From an uncultured Pseudomonadota bacterium (GTDB lineage: Bacteria > Myxococcota_A > UBA796 > SXON01), in assembly GCA_903891165.1 (NCBI GenBank), contig CAITDR010000547.1:1-35403 (forward strand): a DNA stretch of 35,403 nucleotides. Reading direction: 5' to 3'. The position numbers and the translations under genes are program-made. The notes below the pieces were generated by a model. The model was not told where the DNA came from. It was given only the letters and a program-made list of their open reading frames with translations, and did not search any database. This document shows, piece after piece, positions 7,740-15,717 of the stretch (positions are counted from its first letter, which is position 1; each line of letters starts with the position of its first letter).

Positions 7740-10360
7740 CAGAAGTCCGCCTTGATCTCGAAGCCAGGGCCGGGAATCGTGGGGAGTCCCCGCACGTAGT
7801 CCGACTCGGTGTAGTCGTAATTGTAGATCTCGAACTCCGGGTTCTTCCCACGGATCACGTTGAGTACATCCAAGTAAAGGTCCAGTTGCCAGGTCTTGAA
7901 TGTAAACAGCTTGTCGAGACGCAGCGACACGGTACCGTAGGCGGGAAGGCGCCGATCGTTGTACTCGCTGGTAGAGAAGGCATTATACGTGTCCAGATCC
8001 ACGTCATATACCCCCAGACCGTAGGTGGTGGTGGGGTTTCCGGTCACATATTGAGCTTTGGCGGAGATTTCAAAATCGAAGGGTAGCTTGTAGCCGGCAA
8101 CCGCCGAGAGGATGTGGGTCTGGTCGTAGTCGAAGAGGTAGTAGCGATCATCATCGGGATCGTCTTTTCGTTCGGATCGCGAAAGAGTGTAGCTGATCCA
8201 GCCGAAAAGTGGACCAACGGGGTCATGCCGGAGCAGCACTTCCATCCCGTAGGCGCGCCCGACGCCGCTGTTGACAAAAAACTGGGTATCCAGGCTTTGG
8301 AAGTTCGGATTTCCCACGATCAGGTCGTACATGTGCTTGTAGAAGAACTCCACGTCGGCGTGGATCACCTGACCAAAGTCCTGCTCGAATCCGAGGGTCG
8401 CGGACAGAGATTTCTCCGGCTTCAACTCCACCATTTCGTCGTCGGGGCGGAAGGCCTGGAAGGGCTGGGGTGGCTGGCTGTAGAGCCCCAGCGAGCCCTT
8501 GAGCCGGCTCTGCTCGCGGATGGCCCAGCGGAAGCTGAGGCGAGGGTCGAAAGAGAACTGCTGTAGCTCTCCGGGAATGTTGAGATAGTTGAAGCGCAGG
8601 CCCGGAGAGATCAGGAGCGCTTCCGGATCTTTCAGTGGACGGATTTGTGCCATCACGTACGCATCCGGTCCCCAGCCGGTCTGGGTTTCGGCCACGGAGA
8701 AGGGCTCCCGTTCGGCGAGGGGATCGGTGGAGGCAAAAGAGGATGGATCAAAGGGCAGGATGATCTCGAAGTCGGACCAGCCGCCCAGGAAGTCCACTCC
8801 CGGCACGAGGCGGAAGTGTTCGGATGGCTCCCAGGGCAGCTCGGCCCGAACTTCGGCAACCCACTGGCTGTTGGCAGCCTTCCACGCATTCCCCAGCTTG
8901 AACTCGCCGTAGTCGTTTCCAAAGGATGGAGTAAACCGAAGGTGCAAGCTCTCGGTGATCGGAACTTCCAGATTGACCAGGATCCGGTGGGTGGAGTAGC
9001 GCGTTCCCAGGTCCCCCTGGCCATCCTGGTCGGTGCCTTGAGAGAACCCTGGGGGGGTGGATGCAAAAAGTACATCCTCAAAACCAAACGCCAGCGCGGA
9101 AAACTTGATGGGGGCGTCGCCTTGATAGATATACTTGGCCTGGTAGTCATACCAGCGGGGTTTCGCGACAAAGCCAGTATCGGCGGTGAAGATCGGCAAA
9201 AGGGCGTCGATGTAGGAGCGTCGGGCCGCTACACCGATGCCATGCTGTTTCTTTTTGCCCAGGCTGGCCGTAAAGGTGCCACCGGAGTCCAGGATGTCTG
9301 TACTCCAGGAAATATGGGGACGATCCGGGAATTTTTCCTTGGTGGTAACATCCACAACCCCGCCGGTGCTGCGTCCGTATTGCACCCCGAAGCCGCCAGG
9401 CAGGTAGTCCACGCCCGCCACAAGGTCTGGGTTGATCACCGACTCAAAACCGCCCAGGTGGTAGATCAGGGGAATCCGGATGCCATCCACATAGACGCCA
9501 CTATCTTGCGGATTTGAACCACGGATAATCAAAAGTCCAGTCCCGAAAGGCGAGCGTGCCGCACCCGGCAGGCTCTGCACCACCCGCACCGGATCGCCAA
9601 ATGTCCCAGGTATACGACGGATCTCCTCGATAGAGATACTTCGCTGTGTAACTTCCACCTTCTCGCGCTGGTACGCACCGACGACGCCCGCACTTCCGTA
9701 GGACAAGTTGCGGAGCCAGAGTTTAGCCTGGGTCACCTGACCTTCCGTCAGCGTGACCGTCTCTTCCATTGGCTGAAAGCCTGGGTGAACAATCTTTATT
9801 TTTGTCTCACCGATTGGAACGCCACGCAATTGGTAGCGCCCCTCAGCATCGGTGATGGTCTCCAGGCCGGAGGGCTCCAGGCGCAGGGTTATGTCCGCCA
9901 GTGGTCGGCGGGTCCCCATCTCTACCAGCTGTCCCTCCAGATTTACTGGCAGTTCAACAGGCGCTTCCTCCACAACTTCCTGGGGCACCGCATCGGTGCG
10001 GCTGCTGCTGTCCAGGATAAAGCCGTACTCAAATTCGATGATAACCGGCACCGGCCCGGAGGCATCTTCAGCCGGGGAGAAGCGGAAAAGCTTTGCGGCC
10101 TCTACGGCAGCTTCGTCGAAACCGTACCCGGCTGCTCGCAGCACCTCGACGTTGCGCGCCGCCCCGGTCTCGTCGATCTCGATGGCGAGCAGCACCAGTC
10201 CCTGCACCCCCTCGGCCTGAGCTGCGGGCGGGTAGGGCGCCTGCACAAATTCAAGAAGGACCGGATCTTTCAGAAGTGGCGGCGGCTCCTCCTCGGCGGG
10301 GGGCGGAGGCGGAGGCTGCTGGGCGAAGGCCCCCTGGAGGGAGAGAAGGAGTAGGATCAT
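7739..10360 (-). CDS. TonB-dependent outer-membrane receptor with N-terminal TonB-type domain
   Basis: 873 residues. A short signal peptide (cleavage near Ala13) is followed by a Pro/Glu-rich tract and, at about residues 34-112, a TonB C-terminal-type fold (QAPYPPAAQAEGVQGLVLLA, then ETGAARNVEVLRAAGYGFDE). Next comes a carboxypeptidase-regulatory-like beta-sandwich (PVNLEGQLVEMGTRRPLADI onward). A TonB-box-like stretch (EKVEVTQRSIS) leads into the plug (SLPGAARSPFGTGLLIIRGS, GVYVDGIRIPLIYHLGG, GGFGVQYGRSTGGVVDV). The rest is a 22-strand-type barrel. It is co-transcribed with exbB-exbD-tonB, so energised uptake or export is expected. The substrate is not readable, and I saw no Fur-like box upstream. 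Carrying a TonB-like domain on the receptor itself is the notable feature. Confidence 0.92.
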   Translation of the reverse strand: MILLLLSLQGAFAQQPPPPPPAEEEPPPLLKDPVLLEFVQAPYPPAAQAEGVQGLVLLAIEIDETGAARNVEVLRAAGYGFDEAAVEAAKLFRFSPAEDASGPVPVIIEFEYGFILDSSSRTDAVPQEVVEEAPVELPVNLEGQLVEMGTRRPLADITLRLEPSGLETITDAEGRYQLRGVPIGETKIKIVHPGFQPMEETVTLTEGQVTQAKLWLRNLSYGSAGVVGAYQREKVEVTQRSISIEEIRRIPGTFGDPVRVVQSLPGAARSPFGTGLLIIRGSNPQDSGVYVDGIRIPLIYHLGGFESVINPDLVAGVDYLPGGFGVQYGRSTGGVVDVTTKEKFPDRPHISWSTDILDSGGTFTASLGKKKQHGIGVAARRSYIDALLPIFTADTGFVAKPRWYDYQAKYIYQGDAPIKFSALAFGFEDVLFASTPPGFSQGTDQDGQGDLGTRYSTHRILVNLEVPITESLHLRFTPSFGNDYGEFKLGNAWKAANSQWVAEVRAELPWEPSEHFRLVPGVDFLGGWSDFEIILPFDPSSFASTDPLAEREPFSVAETQTGWGPDAYVMAQIRPLKDPEALLISPGLRFNYLNIPGELQQFSFDPRLSFRWAIREQSRLKGSLGLYSQPPQPFQAFRPDDEMVELKPEKSLSATLGFEQDFGQVIHADVEFFYKHMYDLIVGNPNFQSLDTQFFVNSGVGRAYGMEVLLRHDPVGPLFGWISYTLSRSERKDDPDDDRYYLFDYDQTHILSAVAGYKLPFDFEISAKAQYVTGNPTTTYGLGVYDVDLDTYNAFSTSEYNDRRLPAYGTVSLRLDKLFTFKTWQLDLYLDVLNVIRGKNPEFEIYNYDYTESDYVRGLPTIPGPGFEIKADF

Positions 10361-10405
10361 GGTGCCGTTCTGATCATCCTGTGGGCCGAAACGCTGAGCG
10401 GGAAC

Positions 10406-11158
10406 TTACTGAGTGAGGATCACCTTGCAGCTCTCCGGCACCGCCTGAACGGGGACGGGGACGCCATCCTGCTCGCCCGGCTTCCAGCGGGAGCCCTTCC
10501 AGGCGGTGATGCAGGCTTCATCAGTGCCATAACCCAGCCCCCGTACTACCTTCACGCTGGTCACGCGGCCTTTTTCGTCCAGGTCCAGGCGGACAGTGAT
10601 GGTGCCTTCGATACTGGCCGCACGGGCTTCGTCAGGCACCTCCATCGGCGGCGCGCTGATCAGTTTTGGCAGCTTTCCAACGGCGGTATATGCGCGAGCT
10701 ACCAATGGACCCGTCGCATCTGCCAGCTCCATTTTGTCCTTGGAAGCCGGAACACCCAGGCTGTTTCCGGCATTCACCGTCAGTCCGGTGGTACCGCCGG
10801 GTGCGAAGGAGCTGGCCGATAGCCCCTGTACCCGGCGCACCGTTTTTGGCGGCGTGTCAGGAGGGGGAGGAGGCTGGTTTGGCAGAGGCTTTTCGGCGAT
10901 GTCTTCGAACTTCACCTGCTTGGGCTTCGGCTTGGGAGGCTCCGGCTTGGGAGGCTCCACCTTGGGTGGCTCCGGGGGAGGTGGCGGCTGGGTTTTTTGT
11001 ACCACCACTTCCACCCATTGTTCGGTCTTTTTCCGCACCAAGGGCTGGCTGGCCAGTCCCAGAAGCACCAGCGCCAGCAGTGCCAACGCCCCCGCACCTG
11101 AGCCCCAGCGCAGGTAGCGCTGTGCGGCCGGTTCCGGCGTAAAAGGCGAGAGACTCAA
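10406..11158 (-). CDS. tonB: TonB energy-transducing protein
   Basis: 250 residues. A single transmembrane segment near the N-terminus (about residues 20-37) is followed by a Pro/Lys/Glu-rich periplasm-spanning region (QPPPPPEPPKVEPPKPEPPK) and a C-terminal TonB domain at about residues 165-250 (RAASIEGTITVRLDLDEKGR, VKVVRGLGYGTDEACITAWK). TonB couples the inner-membrane proton-motive force harvested by ExbB/ExbD to outer-membrane receptors. ATG 11158 overlaps the exbD stop by four bases, so the genes are coupled. The dedicated receptor lies 45 bases downstream. TonB box-binding specificity cannot be read. Confidence 0.93.
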   Translation of the reverse strand: MSLSPFTPEPAAQRYLRWGSGAGALALLALVLLGLASQPLVRKKTEQWVEVVVQKTQPPPPPEPPKVEPPKPEPPKPKPKQVKFEDIAEKPLPNQPPPPPDTPPKTVRRVQGLSASSFAPGGTTGLTVNAGNSLGVPASKDKMELADATGPLVARAYTAVGKLPKLISAPPMEVPDEARAASIEGTITVRLDLDEKGRVTSVKVVRGLGYGTDEACITAWKGSRWKPGEQDGVPVPVQAVPESCKVILTQ

Positions 11159-11577
11159 GGAGTGGCCGTCGGCAGAGGGTCAATGTTGATCGCGAATTTC
11201 ACCACCCCCTCCTGCTTGACCATGTCCATGATGTGGGTCACGTCGCCATGGCGGGCGTCTTTGTCACCTGCAATCAGGCAGACCACATCCTTGTTCGCGG
11301 CTTTGGCCGCACGCACCGCCTCTCGAAGGGCGGGTTCGGTGATGGCGTCCCCGTTCAGGGCGAGGTCCCCGTTCGCGCCGACGGTGATTCCCAGCGAGGA
11401 ATTCTCGGTAGGCTCGCCGGTGGCGGCATCAGGAAGGTTTACCTTGATCGCTGGTTTTACGATGTAGGTCGCCGTCACCATGAAGATGATGAGTACCACC
11501 AGGATGATGTCCACCAAGGGCACGATGTTGATATCCGTGACCGGCTCCTCACCCTGGCCTCCCAGCTTCCCGGCCAT
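11155..11577 (-). CDS. exbD: ExbD-family biopolymer transport protein
   Basis: 140 residues with the family layout: a short cytoplasmic N-terminus, one transmembrane helix and a periplasmic domain. The proton-channel aspartate is visible as Asp23 in the motif DINIVPLVDIILVVLIIFMV. The periplasmic half has the usual sheet plus the pattern PALREAVRAAKAANKDVVCL. It starts one base after exbB stops and overlaps tonB by four bases. With ExbB it forms the proton-driven stator that energises TonB. Confidence 0.95.
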   Translation of the reverse strand: MAGKLGGQGEEPVTDINIVPLVDIILVVLIIFMVTATYIVKPAIKVNLPDAATGEPTENSSLGITVGANGDLALNGDAITEPALREAVRAAKAANKDVVCLIAGDKDARHGDVTHIMDMVKQEGVVKFAINIDPLPTATP

Positions 11578-11578
11578 T

Positions 11579-12199
11579 CTAAGCGCCCCCCCGAACGCGG
11601 CTGATGATCAGCGATCCCAGACTTTCCACACGCCCCAACTTGGTCTTCACTTGACGCGTCAAGACGTTGTAGAGCACCACCGCCGGGATCGCGACCAACA
11701 GGCCCACCGCCGTCGCCACCAACGCCTCGGAGATGCCGCCCATGACGGCGTTGGCACTCTCGTCGGTCTTCTGGGCCAGATCGTTGAAGGCCTTGATGAT
11801 GCCGAGCACGGTCCCGAACAAGCCCACGAAAGGAGCGTTCGAAGCCACGGTTCCGATGAAGAGCAGCCCCGACTCCAGCTTCAAGCGCTCAAAGGAGAGG
11901 GTACCGGTAATGGCATCCTCCATCGCATCCGCAGCATTCGCCTCCAGCCCCGCCCTCAAGACCCGAGCTTCTACGCCCTTCATCGAGCTGAGAGCGCCCT
12001 GAAGGTCGGCGCGGCTCCCCCCGGTCAGAAAGCGATGCAGCGCCGCCTGCAATGCGGCCTCGGGGCTGCTCTGCTGGAGGAAATAGACCTGCTTCACTAC
12101 GGCAATCAGGACGGTCAAAGCACCCATCCCGAGGATCAGCCATAGCACCCACTCGGCCCCAAAATATAGGGCAAGCTCCAGAACTTTATCTTCAAGCAT
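11579..12199 (-). CDS. exbB: ExbB/TolQ/MotA-family proton channel protein
   Basis: 206 residues, first gene of the TonB operon. GGAGG sits four bases upstream of ATG 12199. A first transmembrane helix (about residues 15-37) is followed by a cytoplasmic helical region and the paired helices typical of ExbB (FIGTVASNAPFVGLFGTVLG and AVMGGISEALVATAVGLLVA, then IPAVVLYNVL). The conserved Thr/Gly/Pro residues in these motifs are present. It partners the adjacent ExbD. At 206 residues it is a compact family member. Confidence 0.94.
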   Translation of the reverse strand: MLEDKVLELALYFGAEWVLWLILGMGALTVLIAVVKQVYFLQQSSPEAALQAALHRFLTGGSRADLQGALSSMKGVEARVLRAGLEANAADAMEDAITGTLSFERLKLESGLLFIGTVASNAPFVGLFGTVLGIIKAFNDLAQKTDESANAVMGGISEALVATAVGLLVAIPAVVLYNVLTRQVKTKLGRVESLGSLIISRVRGGA

Positions 12200-12280
12200 T
12201 CAGCCTCCGGCGCGGACCCGCCCTCAAAACGCCTGTCGCCCGCTAACCGGCTTCAAGGAACCGGGTGGCGGCGGCTCCGG

Positions 12281-12309
12281 ACCATAGGCACAGACCGCGG
12301 AATGATCAA
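12281..12309 (-). promoter_or_regulatory. Sigma-70-type promoter of the exbB-exbD-tonB operon
   Basis: Minus strand: -35 TTGATC (12309-12304), a 17-base spacer and -10 TATGGT (12286-12281). Transcription would begin near 12274, leaving a leader of about 75 bases before exbB. Each box matches four of six consensus positions and the spacing is ideal. The bases from 12200 to 12280 contain nothing else I can name. Confidence 0.55.
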
Positions 12310-12400
12310 CCGACATTTTGGGCGCCGCGTCGGTTTTTCTGCGGGGCGTAGCGGGGATGCAAAAGAGCTGAAAATCCCCGTGAAGGCGGACCCAGACATG

Positions 12401-12433
12401 AAACAGCCCGCGTTTCCAGAGAAACGCGGGCTG
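12401..12433 (-). terminator. Rho-independent terminator of the tRNA-Cys gene
   Basis: A perfect 12-bp stem (CAGCCCGCGTTT at 12404-12415 with its complement at 12422-12433) and a six-base loop. On the minus strand a short T-run follows (complement of 12401-12403). It starts 10 bases past the tRNA 3' end. Confidence 0.75.
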
Positions 12434-12442
12434 ACAGGGGCG

Positions 12443-12517
12443 AGGCGGCAGCCGGATTTGAACCGGCGAAATAACGGTTTTGCAAACCGTCGCCTTAGAC
12501 CACTTGGCTATGCCGCC
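12443..12517 (-). tRNA. tRNA-Cys (anticodon GCA)
   Basis: 75 bases on the minus strand fold as a complete cloverleaf. The acceptor GGCGGCA pairs with TGCCGCC. The anticodon stem ACGGT/ACCGT encloses the loop TTGCAAA with anticodon GCA. The T-arm is GCCGG-TTCAAAT-CCGGC. The discriminator base is U73, the hallmark of tRNA-Cys. The 3' CCA is not encoded (the next bases are CG), so it must be added after transcription. Confidence 0.97.
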
Positions 12518-12528
12518 GAAGGATCCGC

Positions 12529-12557
12529 TATTTAGCTCTTCGAGGTCGGGCTGTCAA
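12529..12557 (-). promoter_or_regulatory. Promoter of tRNA-Cys
   Basis: Minus strand: consensus -35 TTGACA (12557-12552), a 17-base spacer and TAAATA (12534-12529). The predicted start lies near 12522, about five bases before the mature tRNA 5' end. Confidence 0.6.
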
Positions 12558-12655
12558 GGTGCTGCTCTTCTGCGGGAAAAGGCAGGCGCCTTCAACGGAC
12601 ACGGTAGCGCGAAGGGCAAAGGTCTGCTATCGTGGCGGCTACCTCGGAGAAGGGT

Positions 12656-13813
12656 ATGCGTATTGCTGTGGGACTTCTGTTGCTGGGAATAGGGGTGGGA
12701 GCCACGGGCTGTAAGGGCTGCGAAGACGGGAGTGGGGAGGAGAAGCCCACTGTGGTCAGTGATCCCCCGGATCCCCACGACGTTGGCTCCTGGCTCACCA
12801 TGAAGGCGGACAGCAAGGGCAATCCTGTGGTCGCCTACTACGATCGCACTTCCGACGGGCTTGGCTACGCTGTGGGGAAGGTTTCCGGTTCTGGTGTGAC
12901 CTGGGTTACCGAAGAAGTGGACAGCTATCCCGACGAAAATGGTCTGAATCCTGGTGATGCTGGCCGCTATGCCTCGATGAGCTTTGATAACGAGGCCGTG
13001 CCCTGGATCGTGTACCAGGACACCACAAACGGCACGCTTAAGTATGCTCGCAAAGACGACGGAGGCTGGAGTTCCGCCATGGCCGACGTGGGTGGTGGGG
13101 CCAAGTCCGATGCGGGCTATTGGGCCTCGCTGGCCATCGATAAGGATGGCAACCCCGTAGCTGTACATTATGATAAGGGTAGAGGTGACCTGCGGATCGC
13201 CCGGTGGACCGGGGACAAATTCCAGGGTGCCATCGTGGACGAGGGTAGCGACTACGATCCTGCCGACTCCGGCCTGGAGACCATCCCTGGGAACACCGGC
13301 GAATATGCCAAGATTACCATTGGAGACGACGGGAAAGAGTACATCGCCTATTACGACCGCGCTTGGGGGGCGCTGCGGCTTGCCGTCGGGAATGGGACAT
13401 CCTTCAACATCGTGACGGTGGACGACGATGGTGACGTGGGGCAATGGCCGGATGTGGTGGTTTCTGGCGGGAAAGTGTACATCGCCTACCAGGATGTCAC
13501 CCAGGGCCACTTGAAGCTGGCCGTCGGCAGTGGATCCAGCTTTGAAGTGGAGGTGGTGGATGCTGCCGCCTACACCGGCGCCGACACGGCCCTGTGGGTG
13601 GATGGTTCTTCGCCGGGAATCCTGTACTTTGATGGCGTGAACAACGACCAGAAGCTGGCCCGGAAGGATGGGGCGGCCTGGAAGATCGAGACGGTGACCG
13701 GCTCGGAATCTGCGCGCGGCTACCACAACGAAAGCATCGAGGTCGATGGCAAACGCTTCAGCGCCTGCTACGACTATACCACTCGCGAGATTTGGTTCGC
13801 CGCGCTACCTTAG
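12656..13813 (+). CDS. Lipoprotein with propeller-like repeats
   Basis: 385 residues from ATG 12656, chosen because GGAGAAGG lies just upstream (12646-12653) and the product then begins with a normal lipoprotein signal (MRIAVGLLLLGIGVG-ATGC, Cys19). A GTG at 12632 would add eight residues with no clear site. The mature part repeats a block of roughly 55-65 residues at least five times, each with a W/Y-A/P-S-hydrophobic strand, a D-x-x-G turn and a strand of the form V-A-Y-Y/Q-D (PVVAYYDRTSDGLGYAV, PWIVYQDTTNGTLKYAR, PVAVHYDKGRGDLRIAR, EYIAYYDRAWGALRLAV, VYIAYQDVTQGHLKLAV). This suggests a beta-propeller on the cell surface or in the periplasm. It is the first gene of a five-gene plus-strand operon. 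I cannot name the family; a binding role is plausible. Confidence 0.85.
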   Translation: MRIAVGLLLLGIGVGATGCKGCEDGSGEEKPTVVSDPPDPHDVGSWLTMKADSKGNPVVAYYDRTSDGLGYAVGKVSGSGVTWVTEEVDSYPDENGLNPGDAGRYASMSFDNEAVPWIVYQDTTNGTLKYARKDDGGWSSAMADVGGGAKSDAGYWASLAIDKDGNPVAVHYDKGRGDLRIARWTGDKFQGAIVDEGSDYDPADSGLETIPGNTGEYAKITIGDDGKEYIAYYDRAWGALRLAVGNGTSFNIVTVDDDGDVGQWPDVVVSGGKVYIAYQDVTQGHLKLAVGSGSSFEVEVVDAAAYTGADTALWVDGSSPGILYFDGVNNDQKLARKDGAAWKIETVTGSESARGYHNESIEVDGKRFSACYDYTTREIWFAALP

Positions 13814-13817
13814 CGGG

Positions 13818-14912
13818 ATGCTTGCTTTCCTCTTCAGTCTCATCGCCTGTGGCAGCTCGACGGAGGTCGTTCCGAGCGCGGTAGCTCAGGCGATCCCGGC
13901 GGTGGGCGCGACAACGATATGGTCAGCGCCGACCGGCAATAACCTGCGGGTGGACGTGATGGATGTGGGCCAGGGGGACTCCATCCTGATTCGTACCCCC
14001 GCCAAGACCATCCTCATCGATGCGTCGGAGGGGGTCGCGGACGTAGACGACAGGCTGCGTGCGCTTGGCGTCCAGACGATCGACCTGGCCATCGCGACCC
14101 ATCCGCACGCCGATCATATCGGGGGGATGGACGAAGTTGTCAGGGCGATCCCGATCAAGCTCTACATGGACAACGGGCTGCCGCACGACACGCAGACCTA
14201 TAGTCGCCTGATGGCCGACATCGAAGCCAAGGGGATCCCCTATAGGGCGGCCATGGCCGGAACGGTGATCAACCTGGATCTGGGCGCAAAATTGGAGATT
14301 CTCTTCCCGACGGGCAGCCCCCTGACGGGCACCCGCTCCGATCTGAATGCGAATTCGGTTGTCACCCGACTCAGCTACAAGGACGATTGTTTTCTCTTTG
14401 TGGGTGATTCCGAGGAGCCCACCGAGCGGGCGCTGCTCTCGCGGGGACTCGGCGCATGCGATGTGTTGAAGGTGGCGCACCACGGCAGTGAATATTCTTC
14501 GATCCAGCCTTTTCTGGACGTCGTTCGCCCGGAAATTGCGTTGATTTCGGTGGGGAAGGGCAATACCTATGGTCACCCTGGACCGACCACGCTGAGCCGA
14601 CTTCAGGCGATGGGCGCCCGGATCTACCGCACCGATCTGCAGGGCACCATCACGCTGACGAGCACCGGAAACGGCGTGCGTGTGACGACGGGGACTATCC
14701 CCGGGGTGGCGCCCGCGGCGGGGACCACCGCCAGCACTGGAAGTATTGCTGCTGGGGATTGTCCCTATTTCTCCTCTGGGAATTCGGAAGTCTTCCACGA
14801 GGCAAACTGCGGCCAGGGGGCGCGGATCCTTCCGGACAAGCGGATCTGTTACACCAAGCGGGAAGATGCGATCAAAGCGGGAAAACGCCCGGGCGGCTGC
14901 TGCCTGCCCTAG
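13818..14912 (+). CDS. ComEC-type metallo-beta-lactamase-fold lipoprotein with C-terminal Cys-rich domain
   Basis: 364 residues from ATG 13818, four bases after the upstream stop. Starting here gives MLAFLFSLIAC, a short lipoprotein signal with Cys11. Residues 43-300 match the hydrolase domain of the competence channel ComEC: DVMDVGQGDSILIRTP, the metal motif H95-P-H97-A-D99-H100, LFVGDSEEPTERALL and VLKVAHHGSEYSS. No ComEC membrane channel is present, so the hydrolase is free-standing and probably membrane-anchored outside the cytoplasm. A Thr/Ala/Gly linker leads to a 52-residue end (from about residue 313) with spaced Cys/His (CPYFSS, FHEANC, ICYTKREDAI, GGCC), resembling the small metal-binding Ada-type tail seen on such proteins. 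ComEC hydrolases are thought to degrade one DNA strand; nuclease activity here is inferred. The following DUF3006 gene supports the family call. Confidence 0.9.
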   Translation: MLAFLFSLIACGSSTEVVPSAVAQAIPAVGATTIWSAPTGNNLRVDVMDVGQGDSILIRTPAKTILIDASEGVADVDDRLRALGVQTIDLAIATHPHADHIGGMDEVVRAIPIKLYMDNGLPHDTQTYSRLMADIEAKGIPYRAAMAGTVINLDLGAKLEILFPTGSPLTGTRSDLNANSVVTRLSYKDDCFLFVGDSEEPTERALLSRGLGACDVLKVAHHGSEYSSIQPFLDVVRPEIALISVGKGNTYGHPGPTTLSRLQAMGARIYRTDLQGTITLTSTGNGVRVTTGTIPGVAPAAGTTASTGSIAAGDCPYFSSGNSEVFHEANCGQGARILPDKRICYTKREDAIKAGKRPGGCCLP

Positions 14913-14921
14913 GAGATTTGG

Positions 14922-15173
14922 ATGGGAGCCGACCGAGCAGTGGTGGTGGTGGATCGCATCGAAGGGCCGATGGCGGTTGTGGAGTTTGGTGGCATCTGTG
15001 TGAACATTCCGTTGTTGGCTCTTCCGCCGGGGCTGAAGGAAGGGGATCGTTTGGAGGTCCGTGTACTTCCTCCCCAGGAAATTTCGCAGACTGCGGATAG
15101 CGGGGAAGCTGCAGCGGTGCTGGAGCGTCTCAAGAAGCGTTTTCCACAAGGACCGGATAGCTTCGATCTCTAA
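14922..15173 (+). CDS. DUF3006 family small protein
   Basis: 83 residues from ATG 14922, with AGGAG (14911-14915) overlapping the previous stop. The pattern VVVVDRIEGPMAVVEFGG, then IPLLALPPGLKEGDRLEVRV, is the DUF3006 signature: a small beta-barrel-like fold with the DRIEG and P-x-G-x-x-EGD motifs. There is no signal peptide, so it should be cytoplasmic. DUF3006 genes are commonly found beside free-standing ComEC-like hydrolases, as here. Their biochemical role is unknown to me. A helical tail rich in Glu/Lys follows from about residue 60. Confidence 0.88.
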   Translation: MGADRAVVVVDRIEGPMAVVEFGGICVNIPLLALPPGLKEGDRLEVRVLPPQEISQTADSGEAAAVLERLKKRFPQGPDSFDL

Positions 15174-15183
15174 GGAGTCCCTG

Positions 15184-15717
15184 ATGCGTCGCTTGCTTGT
15201 TCTCCTTCTTGCCTTTTGCCCGCTGCTTGCCTGGGCCGGGTTGATCGACCTCAACGCCGCGACCAGTGCTGAGCTGGAGGGACTGCCGGGGATCGGTGCG
15301 TCCAAAGCCGCCGCCATCATTCAGTACCGGACGGACCACGGGGGCTTCAAGTCGGTGGACGAGCTGGACAACGTGCCCGGCATCGGCGACGCAACAATGG
15401 CCAATCTCCGACCGCTGGTGACGGTGGGTCCCGGAAAAACGGCAAATGGAGCAGAGAAGCCGCCGGAGGGGGGAGCAAGCACCTCCACGGCCGCTGTGGT
15501 GCCCGCAGCACCCGCAGCGGGTTGCCCGGTCAACATCAACGCGGCCGACAGCGCCTCGCTCCAGAACCTCCCGGGAATCGGCGAGTCCAAGGCGGGGGCT
15601 ATTCTGCTCCACCGCCAGGATCACGGTCCCTTTGCCACCTGTGATGCGCTGGACGATGTGCCCGGAATTGGTGCGGCTACGATCGCTGGCCTTCGTGAAT
15701 GTTGTACGGTGAAATAG
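15184..15717 (+). CDS. Exported double helix-hairpin-helix (ComEA-like) protein
   Basis: 177 residues from ATG 15184. AAGGAG (15172-15177) overlaps the DUF3006 stop and fixes this start over an upstream in-frame ATG. A signal peptide ends near residue 18 (LLAWA). Two ComEA-type helix-hairpin-helix domains follow: residues about 20-82 (IDLNAATSAELEGLPGIGAS, then NVPGIGDATMANL) and about 118-177 (VNINAADSASLQNLPGIGES, then DVPGIGAATIAGL). A Pro/Ala/Thr linker joins them. The LPGIG and VPGIG hairpins bind the DNA backbone in ComEA. Normal ComEA has one such pair and a membrane anchor; this protein carries a tandem duplication and looks soluble in the periplasm. The neighbours suggest handling of extracytoplasmic DNA. 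The second copy has extra Cys residues that could form disulfides. Confidence 0.9.
   Translation: MRRLLVLLLAFCPLLAWAGLIDLNAATSAELEGLPGIGASKAAAIIQYRTDHGGFKSVDELDNVPGIGDATMANLRPLVTVGPGKTANGAEKPPEGGASTSTAAVVPAAPAAGCPVNINAADSASLQNLPGIGESKAGAILLHRQDHGPFATCDALDDVPGIGAATIAGLRECCTVK

Noticed and set aside
12200-12280. Fur box or other iron operator before the TonB operon
   Set aside because: I looked for GATAAT-type hexamer arrays around the promoter and found none, so iron control is not supported.
12554-13726. 390-residue minus-strand open frame
   Set aside because: Antisense to the propeller-like lipoprotein, which has a signal, repeats and a ribosome-binding site; it also runs through the tRNA promoter region.
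13923-15320. 465-residue minus-strand open frame
   Set aside because: Antisense to the ComEC-like, DUF3006 and ComEA-like genes, all with clear family motifs.
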